NCBI GenBank assembly: GCA_024195265.1
Contig: JAJLRJ010000013.1
Location: forward strand, 2,799,075-2,863,074
Source: Dendrophyllia cribrosa
Taxonomy: Eukaryota > Cnidaria > Anthozoa > Scleractinia > Dendrophylliidae
Length of the DNA: 64,000 bases
Reading direction: 5' to 3'
Made by a program: the position numbers and the translations under genes. Positions 33,201-45,200 of this stretch are shown here, piece after piece (the stretch's first letter is position 1; the number at the start of each line of letters is the position of its first letter). The notes under the pieces are model-generated. The model searched no databases. It saw nothing but the letters and a program-made list of their open reading frames with translations, and was not told where the DNA came from.

Positions 33201-36200
33201 ATGCGAATGGTGGACCAAAATGGCGGCAAATTTCGAAGACTTTAAAAAATCATAAAAAATTCGCGTTTTGCTGAAATCAAAAAATTTTTTTGCGGATGTT
33301 CATTATGCAACGTGTAGATAAGAAAATAAAAAAAATCGTTATGGGCACTTTAAGCCAAGAAAGCACTCTTTTGCTTAAGTAATATGTCTCTATTTTGACT
33401 CTGAGAGTGAAAAAATAAACTGGCACATTTTAGGCATGCACAATAATTGTCAGTTATGAACTTGTACAGTAAGCGAGAGATGATTGGAAAATAATTTTAA
33501 CCATTTATTATTTTACCAGAATCGACATGGGTATCACAGGACAAGATGTCGTGGCTGAAAGTGGAGGAGATGGTATGGGCCATTTAAAATATTTAAATTT
33601 TAATCATAAAATTATTAAAAACAAAAAATAGGTGACACATAAAAGTAAAAAAAGATAATTAAAAATAAATTTAAAAAATAATTAAAATTAAAAAAATATA
33701 TTTTAAAAATATATTTACATATGTAGTGAATAATACATAAACTTGCCAAGAAAACATTTTATTTCACAAAACTTAATTATATGAGTCACATTGTATTATT
33801 TCTGATACATCATATTACTGAGAAGTTTTCTTTTATTTCAGTTCATGAGCTTTTAAAGCTTGGATTCGGCAAGTGTAAGCTTGCAGTGCAGGTAAACATT
33901 TAACAATAAAACATGAAAATTAATCCTGGCTTACTTTAAAACACTGAATTGATATAGTTACAATAACATGTTACAATTATTAACTATAGTTATAACATGT
34001 ACAGTACCTGCATGAAAAGTATTCACTCTGTAAAATAGCTTTCACTTGTCTGAATGGTCACAATTACAGTCAAAATACTCAGCGCATTCCACTTATCATT
34101 TGGGAATGACTTTCATTAATCGCGGGTGGATTGCATTATTGAAATCAAAATTCAGGTTTAAAATTGATTATTGGAATCTTCCAACGGTAGCCTCATTCAA
34201 AATAATGAATTTTGATTGGTTTATTTACTGACATTTACAGTAAGTCAAAAGTTCACAGGTGAAATATGTGACCATTGGCAGCTGTCACTTTCAGTGAATT
34301 CAGTCGCTTGGACTTGATAGGAAATTTTCTTCACTTTCCATGAAAATTTCTCTTTCAGAGCCAGCACACTAAATAAAGCTTTTTAAGAATTCTTCTTTGG
34401 AGTTTTATAAATGCAGAGCTTTCATTCTCCACGTCAAAAAAATACACAGCTGTGATGAATTTTTGTTGAGCGAACAGAAATAGGTCAGATGTGTCAAGCC
34501 TCCAACTGTCCGCGAGCTGCTTAAATGCATGTGATCATTCGCCTGATGTCAATGAAACCAATCAGCATTCATTATTTTGAATGAGGCTACCGTTGGAAGA
34601 TTCCAATAATCAATTTTAAACCTGAATTTTGATATCAATAATGCAATCCGTTCCCAATTAATGAAAGTCATTCTCAAATGATGCAGAATGTGCTGAGTAT
34701 TTTGACTGCAAGTATTATAACTAATTAAACTTACTGTACAGCATAATAAACAGTACCACAGGAAAGTACTGCTCAGTAGCTTTCATTTGAATGGTCACAC
34801 TTCAGGATTTCATTTACAGACTCAAAAGTTAGAACCACCTTGTACAGCATAATAAACACTACCACAGGAAAGTACTGCTCAGTAGCTTTCATTTGAATGG
34901 TCACACTTTAGGATTTCATCCACAGGCTCAAAAGTTAGAACCACCTTGTACAGCATAATAAACAGCACCACATGAAAGTACTGCTCAATAGCTTTCATTT
35001 GAATGTTCACACTTTAGGATTTCACCCACAGACTCAAAAGTTAGAACCACCTTGTATAGCATTGATAATAAACAGCACCACAGGAAAGTACTGCTCAGTA
35101 GCTTTCATTTGAATGGTCACACTTTCTAAGGATTTCATCCACAGACTCAAAAGTTAGAATCACCTTGTACAGCATAATAAACAATACCACAGGAAAGTAC
35201 TGCTCAGTAGCTTTCATTTGAATGGTCACACTTTCTAAGGATTTCATCCACAGACTCACAATGTAGACTGAACCACCTTGTAGAGCACAACAAACACCAT
35301 CACATGAAAGTACTGCTCAATAGCTTTCATTTGAATGGTCACACTTAAGGGTTTAATGATCTACAATGTACAGACTAAAAAATTAGAACATTTTTTTCAA
35401 CCCTCCTCTCAGAGTTTGTAAATCCTGATGAAGCAGCTAGTCTTCCTTGTGTTTGATAAATTAATAATTTCTATCAACAGGCTGCAGTGACATCAAATAT
35501 TTCAAGCACTAAGGAGCTTGTTGGTATGAAAACTTAAAACATGTTAAAACATGTCTGGCCTGCATGTCAAGCCTAGATTAGCTTTTGCTACCTGCAGGCC
35601 AGTATTATAAACTCTATAATAACTAACTAATAAAGATTTTTGTTGTTGTTGTTGTTGTTGTTGATAATGCTGACCTACATGATATGTACCAGCGATAATA
35701 TCTGTGGTATTTATTGTTATGAGCTATTTGTCTTGCATTCAGGTCAGACCTAGGTGTTAATTGCAGGTATTTGGTGATGTGACTGCTAAGTGACAGTCGG
35801 GCAAAATAATAATGGAAGATCAATACTAGTAATGCAATAGTTTTAAGTAGTTTATACTATGAAATATCCCTCGAGTAACTTGATTTTTCTTAGTATACAG
35901 TCAGGCAGCACAGTTACTCCTACACATATGCAAGTCAGCGAGGCAATCAGTGTTTAATAGATGTAATTAGCTTTTGGACATCGTGTTTCAGTTACTACTA
36001 AGAAAATGGAAATGTGGTTAATATTTGGGTCTAAAAATGTCTGGTCATCCTGCATCACTCTTGTATTAAAAGTGAATTGTTGGAGGTGCAAAAGGTCTGC
36101 AGACATCAGGGGCTGGGTGGTTCCAACCAAATTTCCCTTGTTTCAGTTTGTCTGTAACTAAACTCTATGTGAGGTGGACATTCTCTAAGCAGACAGCTAG

Positions 36201-39200
36201 AGGTGCAGGTCTTGAGTGTGTCTGGCTTACGGAAAGTTCATTGTATATAATAACCTGGAAATTGTAATTGAATAGTTTTAAAATAATTTCAATGTGCTTT
36301 ATACACATGTAGGGAAAAGAATTGTCACATCATTTCCAAATGTAACAAGGAAATATTTTTCTGTAAGTATTATGAAAAAGTTATTATTTGCTTTCTGTAA
36401 CATATGTTTTTCTGATGTTTTACTGATGTAGAGTAAAGTTTCTTGTCGGAGGAAACAACACGATGGCTGGGACACTGTCCTTCAAATCTGAAGTCAAATT
36501 GCGCTAACCACGACACTGCCATGCCTATACTGTTATTCATACATATACCTGCAACCTTGCGATGGGCTAGCATCCCACTCTGGTTGCTTCATGCTACAAA
36601 AACTATGTTAAGCTCCACCCAAGTGGGCCACCTGTGCATGGTCCGGGCAATTTTACCTTTGCCTACCTTCATTTTAACAGAAAAAAAATAAAGAAAAATC
36701 ACAGGCCATTTTGTACTCACATGTACTTACCCAATGGAAACAATCCAGGGAATTTACCCATAAGCAAGAATTCAAAACCCTCTCTGTTGCATGGTTTATA
36801 TATACAATTCACAAAACCTTGAAAGTTCTACCCAATATCCTTATAACATATGGCCAATGTGCTAAATGTAAAATGTACATGTATATGCTTATTTTTTTTT
36901 CATCCACAGCAATTTGATCCTGACAACAAAACAAAAATAAATTATGTCAATGGATCAGTTGAGGTGTGCAATTATTTTAAATGTTATTGATTAATGTGTT
37001 CACTGATTAAACTGTTTGACAGCATTCAATTTGTTTTTACTATTTGTTACGTGTCTGCCACTTTTGAAGGCAGTCAATCACGTGATTGGTAACCGCTGTA
37101 ATTGATCGATAATAATATTAATGTTTCCAACTACTATTACATGGGGATGATAATGACATACAAACGGTTATGGACTACAGTAAGGAGAACTTGAACATCG
37201 ATAGTGCGTGCGGATTATGAAAGGTTAAACATGGTATCTAGTTTCTTAAACCACGATCATGAATGTTCTGGGGTCACTAGACTGTCTTCAACTGACAGGC
37301 ATTACATATTCAGCCGCCAGACTGATCTACTGACCTCTACTCACTCCAAGGGAATAGTAACTGCCAATAATTAAATGATATATAAATGATCAATTATTTT
37401 GATTTGCTTTTTGTCATATTTTTAAAGGTTGCTTGTAGTCTTGGTGTGGCAGATGGAATTGGTGAGTGGTTGTATCCCATCTTTACTTTGCTAATAAAAT
37501 AAGACTCAGCAAACTCACTGAGATGCCAAGACCCTTGTTTAAAAGTCCGAGCCAGAGACAAGAGTGAGTCTTCCGAAATTCCAAACCCAAGATGCAAAGG
37601 TCCAAAAATCTAGACCAGAGACAACAAACTCCTGTACATTAACATCCGTTTCTCTTGCTACATGTATGGTTCCTTATTTTTTGGTTAGTTGCCGCTTGTT
37701 AAACTGCAAGCTTCTGGCTGATACTCCCGTCCAATGCGGCCCTGTTTTTGCCGAGCCGAGATTCCCTTTTTCATTCCGAGATTTAGAGATTCAGCTAAAA
37801 TGTACTCATTCCAAATTTGTGCTCCCCTATATTTCAATGAAAATTTTCCTTAATTTATTTTTCTGTAATGAATATGTTGGATGCTGATAGTGTATCATGA
37901 CTTTGTATGTTTTCATGTAATATAAAATAATTATTCAAATATCCTGGAAGATTATTAAGAGTACATTAATAAGAGTGATAGGAATAATGGCTTTGTGTCC
38001 CATGGTGTTTTATAGTGGTCGTTTAAGCTAAACTGTATGCCTTTTTGCAGTTGATCTGGTTGAAACAGGTGACACTATGCGAGCTGCAGGGCTGGAAGTG
38101 ATATCAGAAATATTGGAGACAGAGGTACATGGACAATAAAACTATGTGGTACCTGCTAATACGAACTCCAATGGGCTGTTAAAAATGCTTCAATTATTAA
38201 CATTATTAACACCCCAAAAGTGGCCACAACAGGACTGTCATTAGTAGGTTAATTATGGCTGACAACTGTAGTGAAGATGACTAGCTACTCTAATAAAGGA
38301 CAACAACCATGAAGACTATCTGGAATTTATGACCGCCTATTTTTCTTGTGTTGCCAGCAAACTCAACGCTTAATGTCAGGCCTGCAAAACAAGGAGGTGG
38401 TTGTGTGTTTATTGTTTTTTCATTTTTTTCTTTTCAGAAAAACTTAAAAGTTTTCTTATCCTCCTTTTTTGCAGGCAGTGCTTATAGCAAACCCTAACAC
38501 TCATTTCCAGGTATGTTTGACATTCAAATAGTTTCGTTTTATTGTATGTTTTATCCAGCTTTGCCAGAGTATGCAAGGAAACCACAACAATCCACGTATT
38601 CCCCCATACATGGAAAGCCCAGACCAAGAGATCAGGAATGCGTTGCCGTACCTTTATTTTTTTTTTGAACAGCCATTTGTGTTCTTTAAAATCCCTACTA
38701 GTTTTAGTGCGAAAAAGTGTAGCGGACAAAGCCAGCTGAGGTTTATTCTGTCATTTTCCAATGACTGATGATCGTCTAAACTGAGTCAAGCTGTTGAGTA
38801 CAACCGGCATGTTTCCAAGTTACATTTAAAGTGCATATGAAGTAAAAAAAATATTTCCATGGTTTGATAGTGCTTTCCTTTCTTTATCTAAATTTGTGGG
38901 TTTCATCGAAAAGATCCTTCCCATTGTGAAATTATTCAGCTTGAAAGTTTTGAATTTTCCGCCAGAAAGTGTCTCCATCGAGCGCGCGGCCAAAGCTATT
39001 GTATTACAAGGCTGTGACGTAGAAAATACTTCAACTCACGAGTATCATGGCGGCAAAGGAGAAGTCTTCGACCTCGGCGACTTTCTGTCTGTCTGACAGA
39101 GACTCTGTAGAAGACATAATTTCATCACAGTCTGACATTCTTTTGAAGAAATGGAACGAAACACACTGTGAGCATACAAAAGAAGGAATCTCAAGTATTT

Positions 39201-42200
39201 TCTACGTCATCAACACAATGGATATTGAAAACTCATTCCCAGTCTCCGGGACACTGATTTCTGCAAATTGTGCTACTTTGGACGGCAAAAGAGAGGCCTT
39301 AAATTTTTCTCTGACAAATTTCTTTTATCATTTCGAAATAAAGGCATAATAGCCTCCAAAAAAATACAAAATAAAAAATTACTTCATATGCACTTTAAAG
39401 TGGCTATGAATGATGGATTATCTGTCCCTAGTATAAATTGGGCCACTCATAACCGCCTGCTCTAAACACTTAATGACTGGTCCCGAGGAAAACAGTGAAC
39501 TTTGTTTCCAGAGTAAACGTAAATTGCCACAACTATTGGCTTCTGCCGCTTTGCGCTTGGATGTTCTTTCTCTTCTGATATTGGCTGGAGTCTCTAGCTC
39601 TTGGCAGTGACTTACGCATTCTTTAACTAGTTTCTCCTCAACACCAATCTTCTCAACATAGTCTCGTATTGCTTGGTGGTGCTCCTTTGTTGAAAGCTTA
39701 AGTAATCTGAACTCTTGGTAGCCAATCGTCCAGAGATCTAGGGCTTCCATCTTTATTGTAAAGAGGGGTTTTGAAGACTGGTAGGAAGTGTCCTGGATTG
39801 GTACGATCTAGCATTGGTTGGGGAATTCGAGTTGTCTCAAAACCTGTCCACACGTTTTCTTGGCAAAAAGAAGAGAGAGTTCCATATAGATTTCACCGCG
39901 AATGTAGTGAGAGTACTGGAACTCCATTATCTTCTTGATGTAGCCTGCCCATTTTCAGGTTTAAGACCACCCCCATTTTCATGGGAAAATATTTCGGGGC
40001 GTCGCCCTTTTCTCGCCCACCGCTCCCCTCCCATAATAAATGACCGGTTCCCTATTTGCCATCTTTATTATAGGATGTAGTCAAGACTGTAGCATCAAGA
40101 TTTGAAGGGATCATCAATGCTAACAAGTCTGTATAAATTCTTAAAATAGTAGTGTTTTGCTGTCTTGTTATATTGTTTAAATCCTTCACTTCTAGTCTTT
40201 TAAGTTTGGGTGACATCCGCAAGTGCGGCCATAAATAAGCTATGTAACAAAACTATCCTGTGATTCTGTTTATTATGCTTTACAAGAGTGGTGTAACGAT
40301 TAATCGAATTGTCGATTAATCGCGATTATGACCATTCGGTTCGATTCACGATTCTTTGCTTCCACGTTTCGATTTTGGTTCGATTTTTGCATACCTTTTA
40401 CTGGGTGCTCTCAATGAGTTATAATGATATTGTGAAATCAGAATTCAGAACTCTTTAAAATCTGCGTTTTTGATTGACGAACAAAGGCGTTTGCAGTTGC
40501 AGTTGCAGTTGCAACAGTTACAGGCGTTTTGTGTTGCCTGATAAAATTGCTGCCCTTCTACCACGTTCTCAAACATGGCGACGAACGACCAAGCAATCGT
40601 GAATCCGCCTGCATTAATTTAGATCAGCTGTGTAGAAATACATGGTTTTTGGGCTAAAGACGGTACAACAGATAAGTCTAAAACTATCTGCAAGAAACAT
40701 TTTCATAATCGAATCGAAATATTTGAAATAGAAAGGCAATAATCGAAATCGAATCGAATCGCAAGGAATGCGAATCGTTACACCCCTAAAGAGCGTTTTC
40801 ACTTGACGTCATAGCCGCCATATTGGTGTTCCCGTACAAAAGAATTTTAATTAACTTCTTTTGTTAGGAACACCAACATGGCTGCCATGGGCCTTTATCA
40901 CGCCCCGCCATTTTGTATAAAAACAAAAGATTTGCCCCCCAAGCCTCGCAGTGAAAAAGTTGAAAACGAGGTTAAGCATGGGAAAACAAAGCATTTTATT
41001 CTCCTGGGAATCAACATGGCCGCCGCGTGATAAAGGCCCATGGCCTTTGTCATTTGAGTCCAACGGGACTGAAGGTCACGTGAGTGAAAACGCTCTATTT
41101 ACAAGTGGTTCTTACTAATTGTGTTTGTAGATGAAATCCTTAAGTGTCACCATTTAAATAAAAGCTGCCGAGCAATACTTTCCTTTGATGCTGTTTATCC
41201 TTTTTTTTTTTCAGAAAACAAAATTTTGCATTTATTTGAGTTTAGGACTTGACCACTTTAACGAGTTTAATTTATAGGGTTTTAAATTTTTATTGTGATG
41301 TATTTAGTTATTTGTAGTTACTTGCAGGTATGTGATGGTTGAATACAATGTGGAAAGAACGGTTCTTCCAGAAGCACTCAAAATCACTCCAGGAAAGGTG
41401 ATTAAAATGTGAAATGTTACCGGCTATTTTACGCCGTATTATTCTCATCATTCTGCGGGAATTAGTTCATTCTGAAATTGTCCCAATGTACCATTCATCA
41501 TTCCGTGGGAATAAGTTCATTCTTAAAATGACCCAAGATACTAACTCATCATTCAGTTGGAATAAAATTATTCTTAAACTGACCCATTATACTACTCATC
41601 ATTCCGTCGGAATTAGTTAGTCGGGCTGCTTACAAGCAAGCCCGACTTATAAATTTGGTTGTGTGCTTCTTGTTCTCTTATTATTGCCAGATTTGGCGAG
41701 AATTCCATCGGAAAGCCGACAATGTTGAAGAACTAAGCAGTCAACATCTTTCAAATATTTTTTAGCTATACCAGCTAATCACAGCGACGAACTTCCAAGT
41801 GGGAGCAAGTCTGAAGTCATGTGTTCCTTAATGTATGTCACAGCTCATTTGCAGACCGAGAGAGGACTAAAGCGAATGGCAAGCCAAAAATGCCGGCAAA
41901 TTTGAAAGTTTTATAACATTATTTAACAAATCGCGTTTTGCGCAAGTCGCAAAATTTTTTCGCAGAAAGTCCTTGAGTGACATTTCCATTCTGGTGAGAA
42001 AATCTAAAAATTTGGGTTGTGGGCACTTTAAACTGACCCAATATACTACTCATCATTCCCCAATTTTTTTTCTTTTAATCAACTCAATGTACGTTGAAAA
42101 GTCGAATAGTGAAATATTTCTTGTTTTTAACGTCGCGTTAGTGAGTTATAGAGATATGAATTTACAAAATGCTAATTAGATGACGTCAAATCAAGACTTT

Positions 42201-45200
42201 ACCATTATTTCTACTTCATTTTACAATACGCAGTTCACAGCTTAAGGATAATCAATTTAAGAAATACTAAATAAAAACCGTTAATAGTCAATTGGTTTGT
42301 AAAAAAATATTACCTGGAGGTGGAAACAACGGTTCAAACGTCGCATTTCACATGTGCCGAATATAATTCCTATTTTAGTCGACTAAAATAGTTAAATTCG
42401 ACATTTGATTCAAACGTCGAATTTAATTGTGCCGAATTTAACTCCGTTAGCAGTCATTGCCATACATACATACTTTATATGATAAAGCAGGTTAAATAAA
42501 ATGGCAGCAAATGCTGATGCGGACCTACTATTGATACAATAACTAATAACCTCTAGGACAGCTTGTTATCCAAAATGGTAGACAACAACGTGGTTGGTGA
42601 AGTCGACGAAAACTCTGTTCGTTTTATTCAAATATGATTCGCAACAGCAGAAGACGCAGGATAATGATGCAATCAACCGTCAACTACATTGTTTAATCTC
42701 TTTGCTGAAGCTTACATCATAAACAAAGGTGAAAAGACAGCTTCTCAGACACTGATCATGTCTAAGACTGGCAAGAAACACTGGATGGTGAGAGAATGTA
42801 TTGGAAAATTACTCTGATGCGCGATTATACAGATTATTATAGATTTTCCCTCTTTCCACCCAGGAGTGGTCCTTTTCGTCTTCGAAAACCGAGCACCTCA
42901 TACAAAGGTGATTACCGCATGTGCAAGAACCACACATTCCGTCGTCTCCGCCGTGTTTCCAGCGTTGTTAAGACTCTTCTGCGCATGGCATTCACGAAAA
43001 TCCTGTGGGTAATAAATGAATCATAATAATTTACTATAATTTATGCATTATATTCGGCACATGTGAAATGCGACGTTTGAATCAACTGCCGAACTTCTGT
43101 CGAATATTCGACTGGTCCGTCGAAGATGCGGCAGAAGTCGCATTTAATTCAAATCAGTCGAATTTAATTGATTCAAACGTCGCATTTCCAACATGCATTT
43201 AATTCGTGAATTATATTCGGCACATGTGACATGCGACGTTTGAACCGCGCCTTATTAACATTTTGTCAATTCAAACCTCTACAATTCACTAACGCAACGT
43301 TGAAAACAAGAAATATTTAACTATTCAACTTTTCAATGTGACATAGAGTTGATTAAGCGAAAAAAACAATTTTGAGTTTAGGTGCACTTTAGAGTACTAC
43401 TGTAGCTCTTCCAGACCTCTATTTTTATTGGCCCCGTAGTACTGTAGCTTCTATTGTGTTTAGGTCTAGGGCTATTGTTTCTGTTGTTTAACCTATTGTT
43501 TCGTTAACCAATCACTGAGCTTGTTTGGAAAGGTACAGCCTCTCCCGCACTTTAAACTGACCCAATATAATTTTACTCATCATCCAGTGGGTATAAGTTC
43601 ATTCTTAAACTAACCTAATATACTACTCATCATCCAGTGGGAATAAGTTCATTCTTAAACTGACCTAATATACTACTCATCATTCAGTGGGAATAAGTTC
43701 ATTCTTAAACTGACCTAATATACTACTCATCATCCAGTGGGAATAAGTTCATTCTTAAACTGACCTAATATACTACTCATCATCCAGTGGGAATAAGTTC
43801 ATTCTTAAACTGACCTAATATACTACTCATCATCCAGTGGGAATAAGTTCATTCTTAAACTGACCTAATATACTACTCATCATCCAGTGGGTATAAGTTC
43901 ATTCTTAAACTGACCCAATATACTACTCATCATCCAGTGGGAATAAGTTCATTCTTAAACTGACCCAATATACTACTCATCATTCCGTGGGAATAAGTTC
44001 ATTCTTAAACTGACCCAATATACTACTCATCATCCAGTGGGTATAAGTTCATTCTTAAACTACTCATCATCCAGTGGGTATAAGTTCATTCTTAAACTAC
44101 TCATCATCCAGTGGGTATAAGTTCATTCTTACACTGGCCCAATATACTACTCATTCTTCCGAAGGAATTACTTCATCCTAAAACTGACCTTACTCATCAT
44201 TCTCATTTATCAACATTAAGTATTCACAATTCACAAATATCCTTCTAATCCTTTTCCCACTAACTCCTTTTTAATTTAATGTGGCTGTGTTCAGAGGTCT
44301 GCAACACTTTCTCCTTTGGAAGATGAAAACTGGGTAGCAGTTCAAGCAATGATACTTCAGAAAGAGGAGAATAAGATACTGGACACGCTAAAAGGTTGGT
44401 TTTACTATTGTCACCACCATGTTCTACATCACAACAAAAATGAAAACAGGCTTGCCGTGTCGCCTGTGCAAGGGTGGCTCCAGAGGCGATTTTCACAGTG
44501 CACTGGTGATACAAAATATTATTCATGTAATCACTTGTGTAACTGCGACCTTATCAACAATGCCATTGTCATCATCACCACCACCATCCCCGACACCATT
44601 GTAGTCATTCATCGTCGTGATCATCAACCACATCATCGTTGTTCTACAGTCAAAGTTCTCTGAGCGGACTCTCTTGTAAGCGGATAGCTCTACTTACGGC
44701 CGCCTTGACATTAACCCCGTTTGAATTCTCCAATAACAAGAATCATTCCCGTAAGTGACCAGCTCCAGTTACAGACACTTCCTGCTTCCCTAGGGTGTTC
44801 GTTTGAGAGGGCTTTATCTCTATGGTCACTTACGGAAATGAGAAGAATGAAAATGAGATTGAAAACGGGGGTTGTAAGTAGAGCTGTCCGCTAAGAGTGT
44901 CCGCTCAGAGAGATTTCACTGGAGTAATCACCCCATCCCAGGGCCCGCGCAGGGGGAGGGGCCGGGGGGCCAGCCCCCCCCCCACTACTTTCTGTGAAAA
45001 AAAATAACAAAATAAGGTAATTGACATTTTAAAATAACAGAGTCTGCCCCCTCCCTTCAATTGAAGACGTGGAGCGGCCCTTCATCCCCGCTACTATTGT
45101 CGTCATCATCATCATCATCCCCCCGTAACTAACGAACGACTTTTTTTTTCTTTTCAGGAATTGGTGCTCATGACATTGTTACTTTCAACATTCAAAACTG

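Noticed and set aside
44316..44663. 115-codon plus-strand ORF overlapping hisG exon 15
   Set aside because: It is intron read-through in a different frame from the hisG exon; the HisG frame is supported by family motifs.
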